Source: Acidobacteriota bacterium | GTDB lineage: Bacteria > Acidobacteriota > Thermoanaerobaculia > Multivoradales > JAHEKO01 | DNA length: 5,258 nt | Assembly: GCA_024638355.1 (NCBI GenBank) | Contig: JAHEKO010000302.1 | Coordinates: forward strand, 1-5,258 | Direction of reading: 5' to 3' | In this document: in pieces, positions 1 to 5,258 of the stretch | How positions within the stretch are numbered: the first letter of the stretch is position 1 | Layout: the number at the start of each line of letters is the position of its first letter | Notes under the pieces: generated by a model | What the model was told of the DNA's origin: nothing | Databases searched by the model: none | Seen by the model: only the letters and a program-made list of their open reading frames with translations | Program-made: the position numbers and the translations under genes

Positions 1-476
1 CGCGGGTCGAGCTCCGGCGGGTGGACGAGGGCTTCGAGGCGCGCGTCGGCGATCGGGTCTACCTCATCGACCGGATCGAGATCAACGGCTCCATCCGGAG
101 CTTCCTGATCGCGGGCGCGCAGCACGAGCTCTCGGTGCGGGCGGAGGGCGAGCGGCGCTACGTGGTGAGCGGCAGCGGCGGGATGGAGGTCGTGGAGGTG
201 CTCGACCCGCTCACCCTGCTGGCCGAAGAGGCCCACGCCGAGGGCGGCGCCGGAACCGCCCGCCAGGTCACCGCCTACATGCCGGGGCGGGTAGTGGCGG
301 TGCTGGTCGAAGAGGGCGACGCCGTCGAAGCCGGCCAGGGCGTGATGGTCCTCGAGGCGATGAAGATGGAGAACGAGATCCAGGCCGAGTCGCAGGGCGT
401 CGTGACCCGGATCCTGGTCCAGACCGGCCAGCCGGTCGAGGGCGGCGACCCGCTCTTCGAGCTCGGCGCGGGGTGA
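1..476 (+). CDS. Biotin carboxyl carrier protein or C-terminal biotinyl domain of an acyl-CoA carboxylase (5' partial)
   Basis: The frame is open to the left edge, so the true start lies outside the window; the GTG at 21 has no ribosome site and is probably internal. The last 70 residues or so form a biotinyl/lipoyl domain, beginning at a YMPGRVV segment and carrying the biotinylation motif EAMKMEN. The modified Lys is encoded at 363-365, 36 residues before the C-terminus, the normal distance. In this family holo-synthetase attaches biotin to that Lys, and the arm carries carboxyl groups between biotin carboxylase and carboxyltransferase sites in the cytoplasm. The upstream part ends in a VEVLDPL segment typical of the region before the biotinyl domain in acetyl-, propionyl- or methylcrotonyl-CoA carboxylases. 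It could be a small separate subunit or the tail of a long alpha subunit; the missing 5' part would decide. Family assignment is secure, substrate unknown. Confidence 0.93.
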   Translation, partial: RVELRRVDEGFEARVGDRVYLIDRIEINGSIRSFLIAGAQHELSVRAEGERRYVVSGSGGMEVVEVLDPLTLLAEEAHAEGGAGTARQVTAYMPGRVVAVLVEEGDAVEAGQGVMVLEAMKMENEIQAESQGVVTRILVQTGQPVEGGDPLFELGAG

Positions 477-556
477 TCCCCTGGCCTGGGGAGGGTGGCT
501 TCTCGGGCCTGGCTGCACGGCGATGGGATCAGACGCGACCGGCACACCTCCGAGCG

Positions 557-811
557 CTACCATTCGGCTCGCCCGATAAGCGCCCTCTGGAAACGCCGTT
601 TCAGGGAGCGACCCAGGCCCTTTCTTGCGCTCTGGCTAAAGCACGCCGTACTTCGCCAGGCCCGCCAGGACTTGGCGATCGCTCCAATAGCCAGTGTGAC
701 CCCGAGGAGAGCAATCCTGTTGCCATTCCCCAGGTAGGCAACCAGCCTGTCTGGCCACGATCCGTGCTCGAAGCCTCCACTCAGATCGGAAACAACCAGA
801 AGGACCGTCAC
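557..811 (-). CDS. Doubtful small hydrophobic protein or gene remnant
   Basis: I do not recognise this frame. From the GTG at 811 it would encode 84 residues; the frame stays open upstream to a stop at 890-892. It has a plausible membrane segment (IALLGVTLAIGAIA, about residues 33-46), followed by a basic tail rich in Arg and Lys, as in a small inner-membrane protein with a cytoplasmic tail. With the upstream extension a second hydrophobic stretch, around SLAVTVLLVV, would appear. G or C fills the third position in about two thirds of codons, lower than expected beside the clear genes here. No Shine-Dalgarno sequence precedes the GTG. It could be a small gene, the decayed end of a membrane protein, or chance; chance or decay seems at least as likely. 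Confidence 0.2.
   Translation of the reverse strand: MTVLLVVSDLSGGFEHGSWPDRLVAYLGNGNRIALLGVTLAIGAIAKSWRAWRSTACFSQSARKGLGRSLKRRFQRALIGRAEW
581..610. terminator. Strong imperfect hairpin, possible terminator of the BCCP transcript
   Basis: The arms 581-594 and 598-610 can pair around a GCC loop. This gives 11 Watson-Crick pairs and one G-U pair, with one bulged G (589) and one C-A mismatch (584/607). The plus strand reads CCCTTTCTT about 8 bases later, a weak pyrimidine tract rather than a proper U run. It lies about 105 bp after the BCCP stop, so it could end that transcript, perhaps with Rho, or protect its 3' end. The fold was worked out by eye. Confidence 0.35.
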
Positions 812-968
812 CGCGAGGCTGGGTGGTGCGATAGTCGCCAGGCCGGAAGCACGGCTATCGAGTCCGGGGAATCGCCGAGAAGCGTCCGTCTATTCGATGA
901 ATGGAACGCATCGACTTGGCGCCACACGCACGGAGCCGTCCGAGCGAGGAGGTTGGCGTGATCCGGAG

Positions 969-974
969 AGGAGG
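969..974 (+). promoter_or_regulatory. Ribosome binding site setting the GTG start at 981
   Basis: A perfect AGGAGG ends 6 nt before the GTG at 981. Starts further upstream in the same frame (for example 897) would add a polar Arg-rich leader ahead of a clear signal peptide and lack this spacing, so 981 is chosen. Confidence 0.8.
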
Positions 975-980
975 GCCGCG

Positions 981-1625
981 GTGACGAAGAGTCGAAGGTC
1001 ATGGAGAATCGCCTGCGTGGCGTTGATGGCGGCCGCTGCGGCGGCCTGTTCCGCGGCGCAGAGCCCTACCGACGCGGAGGCGGCTGCGCCGCCGGCGACG
1101 TACCTGAGCCCGCAGGAGCAGGATCTCGCCAAGCGCCTCGCGGCGGTGGCCCGCAGCGAGCTGGCACCCCCGGAATTCCTCGTCGAGGACGCCACGGTGA
1201 CCAAAGAGGTGGTCGCTGGTGTCGCTCGCTACCCGGCCACAGACGAGACCGATCGACGCCGCCTCGCCGCGGTGACCAGCTTCGACTATGCGACCGGCAA
1301 CGCCGTCCGAGTGGTCGTCGATCTAGGGGAAGAGCGGGTGGTGGAGACCCGCGTCCTTCCCGGCCCCTCGGCGCCCGCCGCCCCTGAGGAGAAGACACGC
1401 ATCCGAGAGCTCTTGGCGGCCGACTCCACCGAATACCGCGCGCTCCTCCAGGCTCCGACCGACGCCTACGACCTCGGTTTCTTCATCTCCTCCGGCGCTG
1501 AAGAGGCAGGCCTCGAGGGTCACCGCATCGTGCTCGTGCGGCCTGTCTACTTCCGCTCTGCCCCAGACGCGCCGATTGCGATCGTCGATCTCACGGCGGA
1601 CCGGGTTCTCCGATACGAGGACTGA
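981..1625 (+). CDS. Lipoprotein resembling the N2 and N3 domains of copper amine oxidase
   Basis: This 214-aa protein starts with a type II signal peptide: basic N-terminus (TKSRRSWR), an Ala-rich hydrophobic core and Cys at residue 23 after Ala residues. The +2 residue is Ser, not Asp, so outer-membrane sorting is plausible by the enterobacterial Lol rule. Residues 42-129 follow the copper amine oxidase N2 pattern: a helix beginning LSPQEQ, strands, a YATGN turn, then VVVDLGEERVV and a closing LPG. Residues 135-213 follow N3: a helix beginning EEKTRIRELL, a strand HRIVLV, then IVDLTADRVLRYED. In one-piece enzymes a VVRVEDHG-like segment leads straight into the catalytic domain; here the chain stops there. 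N3 is shortened and lacks the usual PWSAG-like loop. The gene lies 19 bp before the catalytic-domain-like gene and probably shares its mRNA. In amine oxidases these domains are structural, so it is inferred to be a partner subunit. The assignment rests on pattern memory, not a search. Confidence 0.68.
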   Translation: MTKSRRSWRIACVALMAAAAAACSAAQSPTDAEAAAPPATYLSPQEQDLAKRLAAVARSELAPPEFLVEDATVTKEVVAGVARYPATDETDRRRLAAVTSFDYATGNAVRVVVDLGEERVVETRVLPGPSAPAAPEEKTRIRELLAADSTEYRALLQAPTDAYDLGFFISSGAEEAGLEGHRIVLVRPVYFRSAPDAPIAIVDLTADRVLRYED

Positions 1626-1631
1626 TTCGAA

Positions 1632-1637
1632 GGGAGG
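1632..1637 (+). promoter_or_regulatory. Ribosome binding site setting the ATG start at 1645
   Basis: GGGAGG lies 7 nt before the ATG at 1645, in the gap after the preceding gene's stop. The in-frame GTG at 1642 would be only 4 nt away, so ATG is preferred. The in-frame ATG at 1576 lies inside the upstream gene and would hide the signal peptide. Confidence 0.75.
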
Positions 1638-1644
1638 CGGTGTG

Positions 1645-2949
1645 ATGACCCGGCCCAAGGCAAGCTGTCCGATCGGCATCCTGATCGCCGCTATCGCGGC
1701 AACCCTGCTCTGCTCCTCGTGCGCGGTGAAGTACACCACCGCCACCTCGACCGAGCGCCACTTTCCCACCGGCTCGTCGCCTTCAAGCTCGGAGACCGCC
1801 TGGCGCGTCGCCTGGACGTTCGAGCCGCATCCGGTCAAAGCGGGCGAGCTGATCTGGGTGATCACCAAGGCCGAGTTCATGCGCGGGCGCAGGACCGTCC
1901 AGGGTCGGGCGACCGAGGAGTGGGTGCGAGTGCTCGACCGTCTCGCCGTAGCCTCGATGTTCGTTCCCTACGTCGAGAGTGGCAACCGGTACAAGGACTT
2001 CTACGGCTACTACACCGGCGTGGCAGAGCTCGACAAGACCGCCGTCAGCCGTCTGGCGCGGAAGCCGACCTACATCCACGGCGACCGCGTGGTGAGAGAG
2101 ATGACCGACGACTTCGTGCGCTGGATGGAGAACGGCCCGGGCGGCTACCACGCCGCCGCGCGGCTGCGCCGTGGTGAGGCGATGACGCTGTGGGGAATGT
2201 TCAGCGCTTACAACTACGTCTACCCGGTCGTCTTCAAGTTCCGTGACGACGGGGTCATCCAGGTACGCATCGCTGCAAGCGGCCAGAACCTCCGTGATCA
2301 ACCGTCGACGGCGAACACCCATCTTCACATCGGTGCCTGGCGCCTCGAGCCTCATCTCTGCCTGCTGGGCAACGCCAATTGCCAGCCCGAACAGATCGAG
2401 GTCGAGAAGGTCTCGCGCCGGGTCGTCAGTGGTCAGGAAGAGATCGTCTTCGAGTCGCTCGGCGGCGGCGTCGAGGGAGGCGACGACTGGGTAGGCAGTG
2501 AGTTCACCGCGCTGCTGATGAAGAACCCTAGCCAGCCCAACGGCCGGCCGATCCCATGTTCGGGGGGCGCCACCCCGCCCTGCACATCCTCGGCACCCAT
2601 CGGCTACGCCCTGGTCCCCATCCGATACGGCCAGGCTCGTTTCAAGGCCAGCGCTACGGAGGGCTTCCTCGACCATGAGTTCTGGGTCACACGCCGACCG
2701 ACGCCACCGGCCTTGGCGGAGATCTTCTACACTGAGATCCAGAGCTACGTAAACGGAGAGAGCCTCGCGGGCCAACGCAAGGTCGTCTGGCATAAGTCCG
2801 GGTATAACCACATCCCGCGCTACGAGGATCTCGGGATTGGCACCAACGACACCTTCGACAAGAACCTGGGCGTGGCGATCACCAACTTCACGGGCTTCGA
2901 TCTGGTACCGCGCAATCTGTTGTTCAAGACGCCGACCTACACGCCATAG
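1645..2949 (+). CDS. Exported copper amine oxidase-like catalytic domain protein, probable lipoprotein
   Basis: This 434-aa protein has an export signal (hydrophobic residues 11-22) and Cys 26 as the likely lipidated residue, though CSSC is a poor lipobox. The rest follows the large beta-sandwich domain of copper amine oxidases, which oxidise primary amines to aldehydes, releasing ammonia and hydrogen peroxide through topaquinone. Landmarks in order are an AWRVAWTFEP entry strand, MFVPY (105-109, family MVVPYGDP), NYVY (190-193) with Tyr 191 at the cofactor position, DDGVIQV, THLHI with copper ligands His 226 and His 228, RLE, FWVTR (346-350), VVWHKSGYNHIPRYED with third ligand His 389, and a C-terminal FDLVPRNLL. 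From Asn 190 to Gly 213 the match to known enzymes is ungapped by eye. Oddities: Val follows the cofactor Tyr instead of Asp/Glu, Tyr 123 lies where the catalytic Asp is expected, and the usual disulfide cysteines are absent. N2 and N3 are missing here and resemble the upstream gene. Family is likely; activity and substrate are unknown. Confidence 0.78.
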   Translation: MTRPKASCPIGILIAAIAATLLCSSCAVKYTTATSTERHFPTGSSPSSSETAWRVAWTFEPHPVKAGELIWVITKAEFMRGRRTVQGRATEEWVRVLDRLAVASMFVPYVESGNRYKDFYGYYTGVAELDKTAVSRLARKPTYIHGDRVVREMTDDFVRWMENGPGGYHAAARLRRGEAMTLWGMFSAYNYVYPVVFKFRDDGVIQVRIAASGQNLRDQPSTANTHLHIGAWRLEPHLCLLGNANCQPEQIEVEKVSRRVVSGQEEIVFESLGGGVEGGDDWVGSEFTALLMKNPSQPNGRPIPCSGGATPPCTSSAPIGYALVPIRYGQARFKASATEGFLDHEFWVTRRPTPPALAEIFYTEIQSYVNGESLAGQRKVVWHKSGYNHIPRYEDLGIGTNDTFDKNLGVAITNFTGFDLVPRNLLFKTPTYTP

Positions 2950-2951
2950 GG

Positions 2952-2975
2952 CGCCACAAGGATCGTCTCCTGGCG
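2952..2975 (+). terminator. Candidate hairpin just after the amine oxidase-like operon
   Basis: Two bases after the stop codon, CGCC then AGGA can pair with TCCT then GGCG around a 5-nt loop, with three unpaired bases (ACA) on the left side. There is no U run after it, so it would be a weak or Rho-assisted terminator or a 3'-end stabiliser. Confidence 0.3.
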
Positions 2976-3005
2976 GCGTTCACGACGACCGGGCCCCGAC
3001 CGAAA

Positions 3006-3030
3006 GCCATCGGCTGATCCGCCGGATGGC
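3006..3030. terminator. Hairpin between convergent genes, possible two-way terminator
   Basis: GCCATCGGC (3006-3014) pairs with GCCGGATGGC (3021-3030) around a 6-nt loop: nine base pairs with one bulged G. It lies between two gene ends that face each other, so it could stop transcripts from both sides. No T run flanks it directly on the plus strand, but TTCTTCT begins at 3038. Confidence 0.4.
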
Positions 3031-3038
3031 GCGCATGT

Positions 3039-3054
3039 TCTTCTGACCAGAAGA
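3039..3054. repeat. Short perfect inverted repeat in the convergent gap
   Basis: TCTTCT and AGAAGA form a perfect 6-bp stem with a GACC loop. It follows the larger hairpin at 3006-3030 by 8 bp. A further dyad, CGACC/GGTCG with a 5-nt loop, follows at 3061-3075. Together they may form part of a terminator region. Confidence 0.35.
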
Positions 3055-3060
3055 CGTTGA

Positions 3061-3075
3061 CGACCGAATTGGTCG
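3061..3075. repeat. Near-palindrome in the convergent gap
   Basis: CGACC and GGTCG pair across the 5-nt loop GAATT. It is the third dyad in 70 bp and lies 69 bp from the end of the WD40-like gene. It may add to termination or be a protein site; nothing decides. Confidence 0.25.
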
Positions 3076-3143
3076 AGATGCAGGCCTTCGTTAGGACCCG
3101 GCGATGGCCCTGGCTTTAGCGAGTGGGCCGACCCCGAGGCGAA

Positions 3144-5258
3144 TCAGCGGAACGGTCCGCCGCGTTCGTCGAGGCGGTCCCACGACTCGTCCCAGGTGCC
3201 GCGGCCGATCGCCGTCGGCGGGCCGTCTTCGCTCCAGCGGGCGACCGAGAGTACGTCGACCCAAGGCCGGATGCGCTCCGGCTCGTCGGGCAGCTCCGGC
3301 AGCAACCACCGGAAGGTGGCTTCGGGAGTGGCGATCAGCAGCTGCCGGCCGTCGGCGCTGAACGCGAGGGCCGCGGCGCGCCAGACCACGAACCCCTCGA
3401 TTGGCTGGCCGGTGGCAGCGTCCCAGAGTTGAACCAGGGAGCCGTATAGGCTGGCGATCACCTCGCCATCGGGCGAGAAGACAAGCTCGTCGGCGCCCGT
3501 CGGGGGGCCCTCCAGCTCGCGGACCAGCCGCCCGGAGTCGACATCCCAGAGCCGCGTCGTGCCGTACGAGGTCGAGGTCACCAGCACGGCGGCGTCGGGC
3601 GCAAAGGCGAGCGCCTCGACCGATTCGGACTCCTGAAGGTCCTGCACCGCGCCACCGCGCGGGTTGAGCACCTGGAGCCGGAGGCCGTTGGTCAGGTCGG
3701 TGACGACCACGTCGTCGCCGTAGGCGGTCGTGGCGAGGCGGCGGCCGTCCGGGGAGAGCGTGAACAGGCCCACCTCGGACGCCAGCTCCAGGCGGCGCGG
3801 CTCGAGCGCCCCGGCGTCGAAGTCCCACAGCCGCCCGTCGCCGTCCCGAATCACCAGAAGCGCGCCGGCTCGCCCGAGCTCCACCTGGACGAAGCCATCG
3901 GACCCTTCGTCGTCTTCCCAAGGGCGTCCCCGTCCGGTCTCGACGTCCCAGATCCTGGGTCCCTCCCGCAGATGATCGGTGACCAGCCAGCGGCCGTCGC
4001 CGGACAAGCGCGCCTCGGCGATCCTGTTCCCGCCCTCCAGCGGCTCCCCGATCGGCGACTCCGTCTCCAGATCCCAGAGGCGGGCGCCGCCCTCGCGGCC
4101 GGCGGTCAGCAGGCGGCTGCCGTCGGCGGAAAGCGCTACGACGGAGGTCCGCTCGGGATGGACAAGCACGAGCTCGGGCAGCCGCGCCTGGACCAGGCTT
4201 GCCACGCGCTGACGCCAGTCGAGAAGGTAGACGGCACGACCGTCGGGAGCAAACCCCGCACTCCGGCAGTCAGGGGAGCCCCGGCTGGCGCACGGTCTGG
4301 CGCTCGCCGATCCGCCGCCGCGCCAGGCGCCGGTGCGCGCGTCGTAGACCCTGAATCCGTCCGCAGCGGGGACCAGCAGGAGCGAGCTGTCGGGTGAAAA
4401 GGCCACCTCCTCGCTCGCTGCCGCCTGGCGCGAGACGTCGAACAGCCTGCGTCCGGTGCGCGCGTCCCACACCTGTACCCGGCTGCGCGGCCCGTCCGCT
4501 TGCGGACTGGCGCCCGAGCCATCGACCGTCGCCAGCAGGCGCCCGTCGGGTGAAAACCGGGCCAGCTCGAGCCGGCCCCGGTGCCGGAGCTCGCCCACCA
4601 GCTCCCCGTTCGGCGCTTCGAGGAGCCAGGCCCCGTCTCCGCTCTTCGCCAGGAGCGTCTCGCCCGAAGGCGACAGGTGGACCTCGAGAGCCGGGTCCGG
4701 CGGGACCGCCGCCGCATGATGCGCTTGATTGGCCGGGCTCCACAGCCACAGGCCTGCTTCCTCGAGCACCAGAGCGCACCAACGCGCGCCCGCCGCTACT
4801 CGGACCGCCGCGATCTTGCCCGGGACCTCGACCGGCGGGCCCAGCGAGCGCCCGCTCTCGACCTCGAACAGCTCGACCCGCGAGCGGTCGGGGCTGCTCG
4901 CGATCAGCATGTCGCCGTGCGCGGAGAACCACACCTGGCCCGGCGGACCGAAGGCCGGCCTCACCGTGTGCTCCAGGCGCCCACTCTCCAGATTCCAGAT
5001 CTCGACCGCCCCGCCTTCCGCTTGCAGGCCCCACTTCCCGTCCGGGGTGTGCTCGCCCAGCGGCGGCTCCAGCGGCCGCATCTCGCCGGTTCGTAGATCC
5101 CAACGCCGGAGCAGTGGATCGTCCTGCCACCGTTCGCGCGAGTGAATTGCCGTCGAACCGTCGGGCGACATGCGCAGGTCGGGGGCCGAGTCGTCAACCC
5201 CGATCCGCACGCCGAGAGCGCGGCCAGTGCGGGCGTCCCAGAATTCGTACCCGGTGGG
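3144..5258 (-). CDS. WD40-like beta-propeller repeat protein (5' partial)
   Basis: The frame runs through the right edge: before the GTG at 5208-5210 it reads another repeat end (EFWDARTGRALG), so the start is outside the window. The visible 704 residues are almost wholly WD40-like blades. Strand-end motifs such as RWDLRTG, IWNLESG, VWDARTG, VYDARTG, LWDLET, IWDVETG, LWDFDAG, LWDVDSG and LWDAATG recur about every 40-50 residues. Most are preceded by a turn such as FSPDG, LSPDG or FAPDG. I count about 16 blades including degenerate ones, enough for two propellers of seven or eight blades. The C-terminus ends soon after the last blade. No membrane segment or enzyme motif is visible. WD40 propellers are protein-binding platforms; in bacteria they are often fused to N-terminal Ser/Thr kinases, STAND-type NTPases or other effectors, and any such domain would lie off the right edge. 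The gene faces the amine oxidase-like operon, so it is separately transcribed. Partner and role are unknown. Confidence 0.9.
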   Translation of the reverse strand, partial: PTGYEFWDARTGRALGVRIGVDDSAPDLRMSPDGSTAIHSRERWQDDPLLRRWDLRTGEMRPLEPPLGEHTPDGKWGLQAEGGAVEIWNLESGRLEHTVRPAFGPPGQVWFSAHGDMLIASSPDRSRVELFEVESGRSLGPPVEVPGKIAAVRVAAGARWCALVLEEAGLWLWSPANQAHHAAAVPPDPALEVHLSPSGETLLAKSGDGAWLLEAPNGELVGELRHRGRLELARFSPDGRLLATVDGSGASPQADGPRSRVQVWDARTGRRLFDVSRQAAASEEVAFSPDSSLLLVPAADGFRVYDARTGAWRGGGSASARPCASRGSPDCRSAGFAPDGRAVYLLDWRQRVASLVQARLPELVLVHPERTSVVALSADGSRLLTAGREGGARLWDLETESPIGEPLEGGNRIAEARLSGDGRWLVTDHLREGPRIWDVETGRGRPWEDDEGSDGFVQVELGRAGALLVIRDGDGRLWDFDAGALEPRRLELASEVGLFTLSPDGRRLATTAYGDDVVVTDLTNGLRLQVLNPRGGAVQDLQESESVEALAFAPDAAVLVTSTSYGTTRLWDVDSGRLVRELEGPPTGADELVFSPDGEVIASLYGSLVQLWDAATGQPIEGFVVWRAAALAFSADGRQLLIATPEATFRWLLPELPDEPERIRPWVDVLSVARWSEDGPPTAIGRGTWDESWDRLDERGGPFR

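Larger units (their letters stand above)
477..980. other. 500-bp block without a convincing gene
   Basis: Nothing here looks clearly coding. The long plus-strand frame through it (473-961) is rich in Arg, Pro, Ser and Gly, has no recognisable domain and starts inside the preceding stop region. Base composition is less GC-biased than in the flanking genes. Visible structure includes a strong imperfect hairpin at 581-610, a 5-bp dyad at 663-677 (CGCCA/TGGCG), a 6-bp dyad at 719-742 (GTTGCC/GGCAAC) and a 4-bp dyad at 742-754. The promoter of the downstream lipoprotein operon should lie here, but I could not pick a credible -35/-10 pair. A minus-strand hydrophobic frame at 557-811 is listed separately as doubtful. 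Confidence 0.6.

Noticed and set aside
675..682. GCGATCGC palindrome as an operator or methylation signal
   Set aside because: One 8-bp palindrome in GC-rich DNA is expected by chance, and no second copy is placed to form an operator.
473..961. Plus-strand frame of 162 residues in the spacer
   Set aside because: Its ATG-like start overlaps the BCCP stop, its composition looks random, and no domain is visible. A close start could imply coupling, but nothing else supports it.
1576..1644. Earlier ATG at 1576 for the catalytic-domain protein
   Set aside because: It would overlap the upstream gene by 50 bp, bury the hydrophobic leader and ignore the ribosome site at 1632-1637.
1600..1660. Frameshift breaking a single amine oxidase gene
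   Set aside because: The downstream part has its own ribosome site and signal peptide, which a simple frameshift would not create.
1323..1880. Minus-strand frame across the junction of the two amine oxidase-like genes
   Set aside because: Both plus-strand genes are well supported, and this frame crosses their boundary with no recognisable content.
1783..2811. Long minus-strand frame opposite the amine oxidase-like gene
   Set aside because: It is an antisense shadow of a GC-rich gene. The plus-strand protein has family motifs, a signal peptide and a ribosome site, while this frame has none.
3091..3921. Arg-rich minus-strand frame of 276 residues
   Set aside because: It overlaps the WD40-like gene on the same strand in another frame, is extremely Arg/Gly/Pro-rich and has no motif.
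1..5258. CRISPR array, tRNA, rRNA, insertion sequence or phage attachment site
   Set aside because: I saw no evenly spaced direct repeats, no tRNA or rRNA landmarks, no transposase and no flanking inverted repeats. The regular repeats at 3144-5258 are protein blades, not DNA repeats.

Overview
This 5,258-base window has high GC and coding regions that favour G or C at third codon positions. Two genes start with lipoprotein-type signal peptides, which suggests a GC-rich Gram-negative bacterium. Long WD40-like proteins, a small biotin carrier protein and periplasmic lipoproteins together would suit Acidobacteriota or Myxococcota, but that is inference; no marker gene fixes the lineage.

Layout. 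Bases 1-476 (+) hold the C-terminal part of a biotin carboxyl carrier protein or domain, cut by the left edge. Bases 477-980 have no convincing gene. They contain a strong imperfect hairpin at 581-610, other short dyads, and a doubtful hydrophobic reading frame on the minus strand (557-811). Bases 981-2949 (+) are a two-gene operon with a 19-bp gap. The first gene encodes a 214-aa lipoprotein that resembles the two small N-terminal domains (N2 and N3) of copper amine oxidase. The second encodes a 434-aa secreted, probably lipidated protein that resembles the large catalytic beta-sandwich domain of the same enzyme. Bases 2950-3143 separate convergent genes and hold several hairpins. Bases 3144-5258 (-) encode a long repeat protein with about 16 WD40-like blades, whose N-terminus lies beyond the right edge.

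The main result is the two-gene operon. It reads as a copper amine oxidase split at the N3/catalytic domain boundary, with a separate export signal on each half. The tyrosine position that becomes topaquinone and the three copper histidines can be found in the second protein. However, the usual Asp/Glu after the cofactor tyrosine is Val, and in my by-eye alignment the catalytic-base Asp position is Tyr. It may be a divergent two-subunit oxidase or a copper-binding relative with other chemistry. The BCCP and WD40 genes have no visible functional link to it.
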